Shown here one piece after another: positions 17,905 to 26,717 of a DNA stretch of 46,202 nucleotides. The DNA is from JAAZBW01 sp035647855 (GTDB lineage: Bacteria > Actinomycetota > Actinomycetes > Actinomycetales > Actinomycetaceae). The stretch is taken from NCBI GenBank assembly GCA_035647855.1, contig DASRMP010000068.1, positions 1 through 46,202 on the forward strand. The letters run 5' to 3'. The notes beneath the pieces were generated by a model that saw only the letters and a list, made by a program, of their open reading frames with translations, was not told where the DNA came from and did no database searches. The position numbers and the translations under genes were made by a program. The number at the start of each line of letters is the position of its first letter. The first letter of the stretch is position 1.

Positions 17905-17916
17905 TCCGTATCCCCG

Positions 17917-20175
17917 TCATTGAGCCGGGGCTATTCCGAACCAGAACAGCCGATTCACGATCTGCCTGACCTGCGTCTCATCGAAGGTCCGGCCGTGCTG
18001 AGTGTCCACCGGATCGGCATTGCGGTGCGAGTCAGCGGGCAACTTCTGGCCCGTGTCCCAGTCCCACAGGTTCGCGTTCCTGCGCCGCCACTCCTTGACG
18101 AGAGCGTCGTCGGCGTCTTCGCTCTGTGCCGGATACTTCCAGCCTTCTTTCAGCCGCTTGTCGCACCACCTCTGATGCTCGGCTCTGGCGGTGTTCGTCA
18201 AGGTCTCGGCGTCCATGAGCGCGGCAGTCAAGACCCTGCCGCGGAGTCCGGTGCGGGGGTCCGCGGCGGTGACCGGCTCCCAACCGGAGAAGCCGGGGCG
18301 GCAGGTGCCTTCTGCCAGGAAGCGCATCACTTGGCGCTGCTGGTGGAGGTTGTCGTCCTGGTAGAACCTCGGCAACCGGGCTTCGATCTCGGCGTCGGGT
18401 TCCTTGTATCGAGTGTTGTGGCGCCAGCGGTTGTCCACCTCGGGGGAGCGCGCGTCGAGCCAGTGCTCGCGTGCTGCTCGCCCGTCCTGATCCTGGTCCG
18501 CGAGGAAGTATGCATGGTTCTGCCTCGCCAGCACGGTCCACGAGTCCTCGGGCACCAGGCCGTCTTGCAGCAGGGTGGGGCCGTAGCTGACCACGAGCCG
18601 TCCGGGTCCTTCGGTGTACTTGTTCGGGGGTTCGACACCGTCCATCCGGGCGTCCGGGCAGAAGACCAGCGCCTGATCGTGGATTCCACTGATTCGCAGC
18701 GCTTGAGCCGTCAGACGGAGACCGGGTTCGCCGATGATGACCACGGCAGCGCCACCAACACTGGATCCGTGAGTGCCTCCGGAGTTGCCTCCGAGCAACT
18801 TGCGGCAGGCCAGATCCCAGTCGTCTTCGGCCAAATACTTCAAGGCGAACGGGCTCGGCAAGTCGGCTGCCGGGGCTCGGTATTGCCGCCACTCCTCCAC
18901 TTGTGCTTTCGCGTGCGTATCGATCACGTGCGTCTCCGTGATCGGGAATGGCGCGGTGTCGCGAGAGCTCTTCTTGCTGTTGCACTCGTGGCGGAAGCAG
19001 CGGCGCAGGACGATTTCGTCCAGGATCGCGACACCGAGCGCAGAATCTCCCATGATCAGGACGCGACTGCATTTCTGCTCCTCGATGCGTGAAACGATGT
19101 CGCGGGCGAGCAGTTCGTCGATGCTCAGCGCATCGACGTAATAGCCGCAGGTGTTGATGGTGTCGAGCCGGAACTGTTTCGCCTCACGCGGATCGTCCAC
19201 CAGGGCCACCAAGCGAGGCACGAAAGGCCCCGGCGCAAGGTTGTCGCCGAGAAGCGAACCCAGCCTCCTCACCACCTCGACGTTGTGGGCCGGGCGATCG
19301 GTGACGGCGAAGAACCGCCGCACCGCCGGTCGTCCGCGCGTGATGGCCAACCGCCGCAGACTCGTGTCATCCAGCGCGGGAACGGTGACCACTCGGCACC
19401 CGAGGCCGCGGAATTCCCCCAGCCGAGGGTCATCGGGATTGGTGTGGACAACCACCACTGAACTGCGACATCTGCGCAGTCTGAAGCGGATCTTCTCAAT
19501 CGCGCTTGTGCGGTACCACAGCGGGTAGACGGGCATTCTCTCGCGTTCATGTTTGAGTTCCCGGGCCAGATCGAGCGCCTCGTCATCCACTCCCAGGACC
19601 ACATCGATGTCCACGTCGAGGTCGGCCAGCATGCGGTGCACCTGCCCGCGCAGCAGGGCCCAGACGATGCCTGCCGCCGCGACTGTGAGTGTGGCGAAGC
19701 CGGTGAATGCGGCCGTTTGGAAGGCGAGGTTGTCGAACGGCGCAGTGACGGTGCCAGGCGGATCCGGCAGTACTCCGAAGAAGAGTCCCAGAACCCAAGC
19801 GAACATCATCACCCAGTAACCAGGTTTGGGGTCGGGCGGGTCCACGTTCGCCGCAGCGATCGGCCCGTAGCAGGCGATACCCAGAACGATTGTGATCACC
19901 GCAAGCACCACTGCGATATTCAGCGGTCGGACGCGCCGGTTCGGCCACACCATGAGCGGAAGAATGCTGAACGTCAGGAAGACCAGGGCGAACACCCATC
20001 CGTCCGGAGCCGGACAAAGCCAGCTCACCGGACTGCGGGACGTGCACCACGCGACCAGACCGGGACCATCAGATGACGCCTGAGCACCGACCACGATCAG
20101 GATGATCAGCATTCCGACCGCCAAGACCGCCGACAGGATGGCCAGCGCCTTGCGCACCCCCTGCAAGCCGCTCAT
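17917..20175 (-). CDS. Membrane-anchored TrkA_N-like/RyR domain protein
   Basis: The 752-residue protein has five predicted membrane segments (about 10-30, 60-80, 87-105, 122-140, 155-177), then a large cytoplasmic part. That part holds two Rossmann-like units resembling TrkA_N/RCK folds: one around SSVVVVHTNPDDPRLGEF and one around RVLIMGDSALGVAILDE. It ends with two RyR-like modules, LARQNHAYFL...WRHNTRY and ARAEHQRWCDKRLKEGW near the C-terminus. In known proteins TrkA_N/RCK units bind nucleotides, and prokaryotic RyR domains have been proposed to bind nucleotide-derived ligands. A ligand-gated channel or membrane effector is therefore plausible; no selectivity filter is obvious. Start: ATG at 20175 with AAGGAG 6 nt upstream. 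Last gene of an operon with 20239-20691 and 20691-22181. Confidence 0.8.
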   Translation of the reverse strand: MSGLQGVRKALAILSAVLAVGMLIILIVVGAQASSDGPGLVAWCTSRSPVSWLCPAPDGWVFALVFLTFSILPLMVWPNRRVRPLNIAVVLAVITIVLGIACYGPIAAANVDPPDPKPGYWVMMFAWVLGLFFGVLPDPPGTVTAPFDNLAFQTAAFTGFATLTVAAAGIVWALLRGQVHRMLADLDVDIDVVLGVDDEALDLARELKHERERMPVYPLWYRTSAIEKIRFRLRRCRSSVVVVHTNPDDPRLGEFRGLGCRVVTVPALDDTSLRRLAITRGRPAVRRFFAVTDRPAHNVEVVRRLGSLLGDNLAPGPFVPRLVALVDDPREAKQFRLDTINTCGYYVDALSIDELLARDIVSRIEEQKCSRVLIMGDSALGVAILDEIVLRRCFRHECNSKKSSRDTAPFPITETHVIDTHAKAQVEEWRQYRAPAADLPSPFALKYLAEDDWDLACRKLLGGNSGGTHGSSVGGAAVVIIGEPGLRLTAQALRISGIHDQALVFCPDARMDGVEPPNKYTEGPGRLVVSYGPTLLQDGLVPEDSWTVLARQNHAYFLADQDQDGRAAREHWLDARSPEVDNRWRHNTRYKEPDAEIEARLPRFYQDDNLHQQRQVMRFLAEGTCRPGFSGWEPVTAADPRTGLRGRVLTAALMDAETLTNTARAEHQRWCDKRLKEGWKYPAQSEDADDALVKEWRRRNANLWDWDTGQKLPADSHRNADPVDTQHGRTFDETQVRQIVNRLFWFGIAPAQ

Positions 20176-20238
20176 CGGTCTCCTTCGCTCGAATCAACGC
20201 TTGTGATTCAACCATGAGCGAGCGATGTGCGGGTCAGG

Positions 20239-20691
20239 TCAGCCGTCCGGCCCGGACGGTTCCCGCTCGTATGAGGCGCGGAACGTCGCGTCCGGTACCG
20301 GCCAGTAGTTCCTGCCATCGTTCGTGACGATCCAGTCGCCGGCGCGGTAGTCGGCCGGGCCCTCGAGGGTCGCGATGGTTCCGGGTTCGGACACCTGCAC
20401 CGCTCGCACCGTGCCGCGGCGCCGGTACATCCCCTGTGGGTCCGCGCGGTGGCGCTCGTACAGCTTCGGGAACTCCGCGGCGTCCACCCCCCGCCCGGTC
20501 CCGTCGGGGCCGGTAACCCACCAGCCGCCCGCCGAGACGGTCAGGGTAGAGCCGGACTCTGTGGTCCAGGAACGAGGCTCGCACACCCGCACCGCCCGCA
20601 CGGTCCCCGTGCGTCGAAAGATTTCCGACGACGACGACGCGCCGCCCGGCCAACGGCCGTGGCTGCCTCCACCCTGTTGCATGGCACCCAT
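20239..20691 (-). CDS. Small protein with two copies of a beta-rich GDW/GGW domain
   Basis: From the ATG at 20691, which overlaps the stop of the RyR gene upstream by one base (TGATG), the product has 150 residues. After a Gly/Ser-rich lead it contains the same domain twice: RTGTVRAVRVCEP ... GGWWVTGPDGTGRGVDAAEF, and RRGTVRAVQVSEP ... GDWIVTNDGRNYWPVPDATF, each followed by an xxYE/xLYE end. The pattern matches small all-beta modules seen in phage and conflict-system proteins, but I cannot name the family with confidence. It is soluble and has no catalytic residues that I can see. Placement between two RyR proteins suggests an adaptor or ligand-handling part of one complex. The frame upstream to 20847 is rejected because it lies inside the neighbouring gene. 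Confidence 0.75.
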   Translation of the reverse strand: MGAMQQGGGSHGRWPGGASSSSEIFRRTGTVRAVRVCEPRSWTTESGSTLTVSAGGWWVTGPDGTGRGVDAAEFPKLYERHRADPQGMYRRRGTVRAVQVSEPGTIATLEGPADYRAGDWIVTNDGRNYWPVPDATFRASYEREPSGPDG

Positions 20692-22181
20692 CAGGCCACC
20701 GGTACCACCTCGACGCCCAGTTCGGCCAGCGACGGCGGAATACTCCGCACCGCGGCCCGGTCGTACTCCTGCACCTCGCCGAGCTGCTCCCACGGGATCG
20801 CCCACTGGTGACCCGCACGGCCGTTGCGCCGCTGATGGTGTTCCCACCTGCGGTGCTCCAGTTCGGACAGGCGCTCAAGCACATCCGGCTCGAACTCGTG
20901 CAATGTGGGGAAGTCGCTGCGGCGCCACGTCAGCCCGGCCGCGGCCAGTTTCGCCGGCACATCCACGGCCTGGGCGCGGTTGGATTCCTGGTCGAATGCA
21001 GACAATCCGTCCCAGGCCCTGACAGCGTTCTCGGAAAGGCTCGCGTTGCCGGTCTCGCCGCTGACCTGCAGGTAGCTGGCGTGGTTCAACTTCGCCAGCC
21101 GGTGCAGCTCCTCCGCGGTGAGCATGTTCGCCGTCCCGTCCACACGGTGCGGCGTCCAGCCGGCCCGCGCCACGAGGGTGGGCAACCGGGTGGCAAGCTC
21201 CAAGGCCCGCTGTGGTTGGTCGGGATCGCCGCCGGCCGGAAGGACGGCCAGAATGGCGTTCCGCATCCCGGTCAGTTCCTCTGGACCCGACCAGATCGCC
21301 TCGCTGTTCTCGTCATGCACGCCGCCGACCTCGATCCCGCCGGCGGCCAGGATCGGCCCGGCGGCTGCTGCGACCGCCTGGATCGCCTCACGCGTGGCCG
21401 GGGACTGCGCGTCCAGCCGGACGGGGCTCTCGCCGTCGTCGTGAACCAACGCGCCAAAAACGGTGGGCACCTCGGATGGCCGGCGCGAGGCGTCCCAGAG
21501 CAGTTCCTCGATCAGCAACTGCTCGGGGGTCAGGGCGAGCACATCGGGATCGTCCACGAGCGCCGTCACACGGGAGCCCTCCACCGCCTCGGCAAGGCGG
21601 GCAGCGATCGGGAACGCCTGAGTCGGGTCGGTGAGTGCCACGAAGATGGTCGGACCGGTCCGGGCGAACCGATCGGGGCGCGGCGCTTCCCAGGCGGCGG
21701 CCAGCTCACATGACACCCGGGCGACAGCATCCGGGCTGAGTGGGACTCCGCTGAACTCGAAGTTGCCGCGGTTCGTGAGGCCCTTCCGGGCTTCGGTCAC
21801 CCAGGCGTCGTCCAGGCCCACACAGTGCACGGTCATTCGCTCGCCGAGTTGCTGCCAGCCGATCACCATCCGGCGAGCGATCTCGGCTGCCATCTCGCCG
21901 TCGCCGACGACGATGGGAGGAGGACACGCAGCGTCATCCAAGGCGGGCGGGGAGGCGCGAAGGGCGGCAATTGCCACCTGGGTGTTCCGGCTGAGCGCTG
22001 TCACTTTGCTGCCCCGATTCCACTGCTGGGTCACACTTCGTCCATCGAACAATACGGCCGTCGGGTACTCCGAGCCGGCAGATTCCCTCTGGGCGTCGTC
22101 GAAGAGTCTCGGTACCCAGAACCTGCGCGCAGCGGGGGACCTCGAGCCGCGAGTGACTTCCACCACGGAGTGTGACCTCAC
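20691..22181 (-). CDS. Soluble Rossmann/RyR domain protein
   Basis: The 496-residue protein has no membrane segment. Around residues 88-105, PPPIVVGDGEMAAEIARRM is a glycine-rich Rossmann turn like a TrkA_N domain; a second nucleotide-fold-like stretch follows (TIFVALTDPTQAFPIAARLAEAVEGSRVTALVDDP). The C-terminal 150 residues hold two RyR-like modules: LHRLAKLNHASYL...VDVPAKLAAAGL, and LSELEHRRWEHHQRRNG...WAIPWEQL...DRAAVRSIPPSLAELG. The latter is a very good match to the prokaryotic RyR consensus (EHRRW, a WE/WD turn, DR, a final LAxxG helix). It shares this order with the protein at 17917-20175, so the two are paralogous in architecture, the membrane part being the difference. The start is a GTG at 22181 without a clear ribosome site; a GTG a few codons later is possible. 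First gene of the operon. Confidence 0.8.
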   Translation of the reverse strand: MRSHSVVEVTRGSRSPAARRFWVPRLFDDAQRESAGSEYPTAVLFDGRSVTQQWNRGSKVTALSRNTQVAIAALRASPPALDDAACPPPIVVGDGEMAAEIARRMVIGWQQLGERMTVHCVGLDDAWVTEARKGLTNRGNFEFSGVPLSPDAVARVSCELAAAWEAPRPDRFARTGPTIFVALTDPTQAFPIAARLAEAVEGSRVTALVDDPDVLALTPEQLLIEELLWDASRRPSEVPTVFGALVHDDGESPVRLDAQSPATREAIQAVAAAAGPILAAGGIEVGGVHDENSEAIWSGPEELTGMRNAILAVLPAGGDPDQPQRALELATRLPTLVARAGWTPHRVDGTANMLTAEELHRLAKLNHASYLQVSGETGNASLSENAVRAWDGLSAFDQESNRAQAVDVPAKLAAAGLTWRRSDFPTLHEFEPDVLERLSELEHRRWEHHQRRNGRAGHQWAIPWEQLGEVQEYDRAAVRSIPPSLAELGVEVVPVA

Positions 22182-22268
22182 ACCAAAGCCAGACCCGCGT
22201 TATCCTTGGGGGAGTCGTGGTGGATGATCGGGCTGCGCCGATCGCGGATCTGCCGCCCTTCGCTCCCT

Positions 22269-22316
22269 CTCGGCGCCTCTCTCTTTGAGGACGACGTCCG
22301 TCGTCCCGGCGCCGAG
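22269..22316 (+). other. Nested hairpin in the leader of the helicase gene
   Basis: CTCGGCGCC (22269-22277) pairs with GGCGCCGAG (22308-22316), enclosing a second stem GGACGAC/GTCGTCC (22289-22295, 22300-22306) with a GTCC loop. The structure lies 47 nt before the helicase start, in the 182-bp region between divergent operons. It could be a leader attenuator or a terminator against read-in; this is unproven. Confidence 0.45.
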
Positions 22317-22363
22317 GGCTCGCAGCCATCGCGACCAGAACCGTCACCCCGGAGGAGACATCT

Positions 22364-24505
22364 TTGGCTCAAGGAGTCCAACGCCGGTTCGCCGCACAAC
22401 GCGGCGGGTCAGGCAACCAGTCGCGCACCCGTCACCGCGACAACACCGGCATCATCCCGGTGCTCGCGAAGGCGGTGCGCGAGGTCGAGTCGGTTGTGAA
22501 GCGTGAGCGCACCCGATCCTCGACCCGGGCGAAATTCCAGGCCGTGGCCCTCCTCGTGCGTGAGGAACGCGCCCGCCTCAAGGCTGACGGCGAGATCACC
22601 CATGCCCAACTCGGGGAGCAGCTCAAGCGACTCGAGGGCATCGCCACAATCCTCGCCCTGACGGCCGCCCGGGACTCCACGCTGCTCGCACTGCTTGCGG
22701 ACGACGCCGTCGTCACCGCGGAGGCACGCGAACTGCGGCGGCAAATGCTCGCTGACGCAGGCCGCGAAGTCCCCGACGAGCCGGAGCCCGCGCCACACCG
22801 ATCTGACTCCCCGGTGATCGAATCGCGGCAGGTCGTGCCGCAGTCGGTCATCTCGCGCCAGATGGCCAACCCCTTCCTCGAACCGGATTTCAGCGCGGCC
22901 CGCAAACCAGCGCCGAGGCCGCGCAGGCTCGCCGGCTGGGAACTCATCGAGCCGCTGCTGCGCTCCTTCGAGTACGGCGGAGAATCCGCGTGCATGACCT
23001 TTCCGGAGAAGGTTGCCGCAACGGTCGTCACCGCCGGACCGCCACTCATGCCGCACCAGGCCGAGGTCGTCGCCGCCGCCGCGGACGGCCATCGCACCTT
23101 CCTGCTCGCCGACGAGCCCGGCCTGGGTAAGACGGCACAGGCGCTGCTGGCAGCGCAGGCTGCGAACGCCTATCCGCTGCTCGCCGTCGTCCCGAACGTG
23201 GTCAAGACGAACTGGGCGCGCGAGGCCGCGCTGTGGACCCCGAACCACCGTGCCACCGTCATCCACGGCGACGGCGAGGACATCGATCCCTCGGCGGACA
23301 TCATCATCATCAATTACGAGATCCTCGATCGCCACGCCGGGTGGCTGGGGGGCCTGGGCCTGCACCTGCGCGGCATGATCGTCGATGAGGCCCACTTCAT
23401 CAAGAACAAGAAGTCGCAGCGCTCCCAGCACGTGCTCCACCTCTCGGAGAGGATCCGCGAACGTCGCGGCGCCCCACTGCTCATGGCGCTGACCGGGACC
23501 CCGCTCATCAACGACATCGAGGACTTCATCGCCATCTGGGAGTTCCTCGGGTGGATCGACGAGGAGAAACCGATCGGCGACCTCATGCAGGCGCTCGAGG
23601 ACACCGGTCTCACGCCCGCTGACCACGGCTTCTACGAGGCGGCCCGCACCGCCGTCATCGAGCAGGGCATCGTCCGGCGGCGCAAGATCGATGTCGCCGC
23701 GGACCTACCCGCCCGCCGCATCGCCGATGTCTTCGTGGAGCTCGACGACGAGGCCGGCCGGTCGATCCGCGCCGCCGAAGAAGCGCTCGCCCGCCGTCTC
23801 GTCCGCCGCTATGAGCGGTCGCTCGTGGCAAAGCACGGCGAGAACGTCTTCGAGGGGATCGACCACGAACTTGTCCGCCAGGTAGCCATCTGGGAGACGA
23901 CGCGCGCGCCGGAGAAGACGTCTGATGACAACGTCTTCGCGATGATGCGCAGCCTCGGCAAGGCCAAGGGCGGCGCGGCCGCGGACTACGCCGCGCAGCT
24001 CGCCCGGAGCGTCGGCAAGGTTGTCTACTTCGCGAAGCACATCGACGTCATGGACACTGCAGAGGAACTCTTCGCCGATCGCGGCATCCGCTACGCCTCG
24101 ATCCGCGGCAACCAGACCTCCACAGTGCGGCAGCGCAACCTCGATGCCTTCACCAACGACCCCGGAGTCGCCGTGGCGGTCTGCTCCCTCACCGCGGCAG
24201 GCGTGGGCATCAACCTCCAAGCCGCCTCCAACCTTGTCCTCGCGGAACTGTCCTGGACCGACGCCGAGCAGACCCAGGCGATCGACCGCGTGCACCGCAT
24301 TGGTCAGCCCGAGCCGGTGACGGCATGGCGCATCATCGCCGCGCAGACCCTCGATACCCGCATCGCCGAACTGATCGGCTCCAAGGCGGGACTCGCGGCG
24401 CGCGCGCTGGACGGTTCGGACGAGGAAGTCGTCACGGACGTCCAGGTCGAGATGCTGGTGGCTCTTCTGACGGACGCGCTGGAGGAGGCTCCCGCCGCTC
24501 GCTGA
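22364..24505 (+). CDS. SNF2-family (SMARCAL1/HepA-like) DEAH-box helicase
   Basis: The 713-residue protein is a superfamily 2 SNF2-type ATPase: motif I DEPGLGKT (250-257), motif II DEAH (341-344), motif III LTGTPLIN, and in the second RecA lobe AAGVGINLQAASNLVLAE and motif VI QAIDRVHRIGQ (H644). Such enzymes translocate on or remodel DNA. The first 190 residues are an unassigned, largely helical charged region rich in R and E. The start is TTG at 22364: GGAGGAG ends 6 nt upstream. It is divergent from the RyR operon with 182 bp between them, so shared regulation is possible, but a functional link is only a hypothesis. It could equally be a chromosomal repair helicase. Motif I has P in place of the usual M (DEPGLGKT rather than DEMGLGKT). 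Confidence 0.9.
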   Translation: MAQGVQRRFAAQRGGSGNQSRTRHRDNTGIIPVLAKAVREVESVVKRERTRSSTRAKFQAVALLVREERARLKADGEITHAQLGEQLKRLEGIATILALTAARDSTLLALLADDAVVTAEARELRRQMLADAGREVPDEPEPAPHRSDSPVIESRQVVPQSVISRQMANPFLEPDFSAARKPAPRPRRLAGWELIEPLLRSFEYGGESACMTFPEKVAATVVTAGPPLMPHQAEVVAAAADGHRTFLLADEPGLGKTAQALLAAQAANAYPLLAVVPNVVKTNWAREAALWTPNHRATVIHGDGEDIDPSADIIIINYEILDRHAGWLGGLGLHLRGMIVDEAHFIKNKKSQRSQHVLHLSERIRERRGAPLLMALTGTPLINDIEDFIAIWEFLGWIDEEKPIGDLMQALEDTGLTPADHGFYEAARTAVIEQGIVRRRKIDVAADLPARRIADVFVELDDEAGRSIRAAEEALARRLVRRYERSLVAKHGENVFEGIDHELVRQVAIWETTRAPEKTSDDNVFAMMRSLGKAKGGAAADYAAQLARSVGKVVYFAKHIDVMDTAEELFADRGIRYASIRGNQTSTVRQRNLDAFTNDPGVAVAVCSLTAAGVGINLQAASNLVLAELSWTDAEQTQAIDRVHRIGQPEPVTAWRIIAAQTLDTRIAELIGSKAGLAARALDGSDEEVVTDVQVEMLVALLTDALEEAPAAR

Positions 24506-24644
24506 GAGCGCGCCCGCCCCCGCCACGCCCGCCGGGCATGCCGCCGCGGCCTCGCGCTCCAGGCGCTCACGGAAATCCGGGTCCTCAGGGTGTTCACGCC
24601 GTCGAGGGCATGCGTGATCCCCGATCATCTGCAAGCATTCGATC

Positions 24645-25127
24645 ATGGCCAACCATCTCCGCACCGGCGTGGGAACAACCCTCGCCACGGCCCTCACCGC
24701 CACCGCCGGCTCCCTCGCCACCGAACCGGACTCCGCCTGGTACCGGGGCATCCGAAAGCCCGAGTGGCAACCCCCGAGCCTGGCGTTCCCGATCGTGTGG
24801 ACCGCGCTCTACGCGGGCATCGCGTACGCGTCCGCCTCCACGATTGTCGCGTCGCGTGAGGACGGCGACGACGACGAAGCGCTCCGTTTCAAGCGAGCGC
24901 TCGCCCTCAATCTGGGTCTGAACGCGGGCTGGAGCTTCACGTTCTTCCGTGCACACAACCCGCCGCTCGCCGCCGCCGTCGCCGCGGCGCTCGCGCTGAG
25001 TTCCGCCGACCTCAAGCGGCGCGCCTGGAAGGTGAGGCGCAAGAACGGCCTATTGCTCGCCCCGTACGCCGCCTGGACATCCTTCGCCACCGTGCTCTCG
25101 GCAGAAATCGCCCGGCTCAACGCCTGA
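24645..25127 (+). CDS. TspO/MBR family membrane protein
   Basis: The 160-residue protein has the TspO pattern: WYRGIRKPEWQPPSLAFPIVWTALYAGIAYA (residues about 28-58), the conserved W-x-x-L-x-K-P-x-W-x-P-P / W-x-x-L-Y signature, then further membrane segments with LNAGWSFTFF and a final PYAAWTSFATVLS. Five transmembrane helices are expected. The family binds tetrapyrroles and cholesterol-like ligands and has been linked to porphyrin handling and stress. ATG at 24645 is the only start before the conserved region; the ribosome site is poor. It follows the helicase on the same strand after 139 bp. That gap has short-range GC structure but no gene I can support. Confidence 0.92.
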   Translation: MANHLRTGVGTTLATALTATAGSLATEPDSAWYRGIRKPEWQPPSLAFPIVWTALYAGIAYASASTIVASREDGDDDEALRFKRALALNLGLNAGWSFTFFRAHNPPLAAAVAAALALSSADLKRRAWKVRRKNGLLLAPYAAWTSFATVLSAEIARLNA

Positions 25128-25215
25128 CGAGTCGATTTGTTGCAGCCCGCCGCAACGGCCTCCTCGGGGCCCGGCCACCCCGCCCGAAAGGGACCGCCGG
25201 CTCCCGCCGCATGGC

Positions 25216-25221
25216 GAGAAT
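25216..25221 (+). promoter_or_regulatory. -10 element, leaderless start of thrE-like gene
   Basis: GAGAAT ends 6 nt before the ATG at 25228 and there is no Shine-Dalgarno, consistent with transcription beginning at the start codon. Confidence 0.4.
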
Positions 25222-25227
25222 GGTTGT

Positions 25228-26565
25228 ATGACCGCTCGGGAGACAGCCGCCGTGGACCCGTACGATTATGGACAGGAACCCAGGGAGCTGATCGAGCGGA
25301 CTGACGTGATCCTGCGCGCAGGGCAGATGGTTCTCTCCACCGGCCTCGATAGCGGCCGCTGTATGGATTTCATGCGGATCGTCGCGAAGTCGCTCGACTG
25401 CGATGCCATCACCATCAACATCGCCTACCCGCAGATCACCGCCACGGTCCATCGCGGCCGCATCTACCGGACGAAGGTCTCTGCGTCGGTCACGCCCGGA
25501 GTGAACTCCGACCGCGCCTGCGAAATGTGGGACTTCATGCTGTCCATGCGTGACCACATGACGCCGGCGGAAATCACCAAGGAACTGGACCGGATCGAAC
25601 GGAAGCCCCGCCTCTACAGCAGGCACCTGCTCGCTATTGCGGCCGGGGTGGCGTGCTGCGCATACGGCATCCTGAACAACATGGGCTGGTACGAGGTCAT
25701 CGGTGTGTTCTTCGCGGTGGCCATCGCCCAATCGTTGCGGCTGTTTCTCAACTACCGGCACGTCAACCACCTGGCGGTGGTGACGCTGGCTGCCACCGTG
25801 GCGGGTTCCATCTACCTCGGCTACCTGCTGGTGACTCAGGACTTGCCGGGTGTCACCCACGAGAGAGCGATGATCGGATTCATCGCCGCGGGATTATTCC
25901 TCGTCCCCGGGTTCCCGATCGTGTCAGGCTGTCTGGACTTGGGCCGTCTCGATCTTGCCTCCGGCGTGAACCGGCTGACCTACGCGACGCTGTTCCTGCT
26001 CAGCGCGGGCATCGGGATGTGGGCGGTCTCGCTCTTCTCGCCGGTCGATCCCACCCCGGTGCCGCGGTTCGACATGGTGGACTGGCAAATCCTCCTGATA
26101 AAGGGAATCGCATCGACCATCGGTGTCATGGGCTTCGCGATGCAGTTCAATGGGCCGATGAAGGTCTGCGCTGCCGCGGGCGGGGTGGCGTTCTTCGCGA
26201 ACATCGTTCGCCTCGTACTGGCGGAGTACGTCGTCTCTCATCATGTGGCAGTGGCGGTGGCCGCGTTCATGGTCGGAATCTTGACTTGGCTGATCAGCAA
26301 GTACACCAGATGGCCATCAGTGGTCATGGCAGTGCCGGCGACTCTTGTCATGATTCCCGGGGCTGCCGCCTACAGGACGCTCCTCTACATCAACGCGAGC
26401 GACGTGGAGGACATGACACTGTTCGGTCTCAGTGCCGTCATGACGGTGATCGGTCTCGCAGTGGGTCTGCTCGCGGCGCGTATGCTCACCGACAAGCGCT
26501 GGGCGCTCTCCAAGGACGTGCCGCCCAGCCTCAACGAGATGCTGAAGGTCCGCAATCCGCTCTAG
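25228..26565 (+). CDS. ThrE-family threonine/serine exporter
   Basis: The 445-residue protein has the two-part ThrE layout. A cytoplasmic N-terminal domain holds the conserved STGLDSGRCMDFM region (about residues 36-50) and is followed by about five membrane segments; a second multi-helix domain of the ThrE_2 type follows from about residue 290, with KVCAAAGGVAFFANIVRLV and VMIPGAAAYRTLLYI. The corynebacterial ThrE exports threonine and serine by proton antiport. About ten membrane segments in total. The gene starts with no ribosome site but a -10 element 6 nt upstream, and ends before a hairpin terminator (26593-26612). Length is normal for a single-chain ThrE. Confidence 0.9.
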   Translation: MTARETAAVDPYDYGQEPRELIERTDVILRAGQMVLSTGLDSGRCMDFMRIVAKSLDCDAITINIAYPQITATVHRGRIYRTKVSASVTPGVNSDRACEMWDFMLSMRDHMTPAEITKELDRIERKPRLYSRHLLAIAAGVACCAYGILNNMGWYEVIGVFFAVAIAQSLRLFLNYRHVNHLAVVTLAATVAGSIYLGYLLVTQDLPGVTHERAMIGFIAAGLFLVPGFPIVSGCLDLGRLDLASGVNRLTYATLFLLSAGIGMWAVSLFSPVDPTPVPRFDMVDWQILLIKGIASTIGVMGFAMQFNGPMKVCAAAGGVAFFANIVRLVLAEYVVSHHVAVAVAAFMVGILTWLISKYTRWPSVVMAVPATLVMIPGAAAYRTLLYINASDVEDMTLFGLSAVMTVIGLAVGLLAARMLTDKRWALSKDVPPSLNEMLKVRNPL

Positions 26566-26592
26566 CCAGCGGAACGGTTTTCCGTATCGAGG

Positions 26593-26612
26593 CGTTCCCT
26601 CGGGAACGTTTT
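26593..26612 (+). terminator. Intrinsic terminator after the ThrE gene
   Basis: CGTTCC (26593-26598) pairs with GGAACG (26603-26608) around CTCG and is followed by TTTT (26609-26612), 28 nt after the thrE-like stop. Confidence 0.7.
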
Positions 26613-26705
26613 CAGGCCCACACAGCCGTGGCGCCGTACCGCCGCGGAGCGACTGAGCCCGTGTTCGCCGGGTGGAATTCCCAGCAACGGCACAGCTGAA
26701 TTTGT

Positions 26706-26711
26706 GATGAT
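26706..26711 (+). promoter_or_regulatory. -10 element, leaderless start of the DsbA-like gene
   Basis: GATGAT ends 6 nt before the ATG at 26718; the preceding TGT gives an extended -10 flavour. There is no Shine-Dalgarno. Confidence 0.4.
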
Positions 26712-26717
26712 CGCTCC

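Noticed and set aside
23705..24751. 348-codon antisense frame over the helicase
   Set aside because: It is a shadow of the helicase gene; the amino-acid composition is Arg/Asp/Gly/Val-rich and no start signal is visible.
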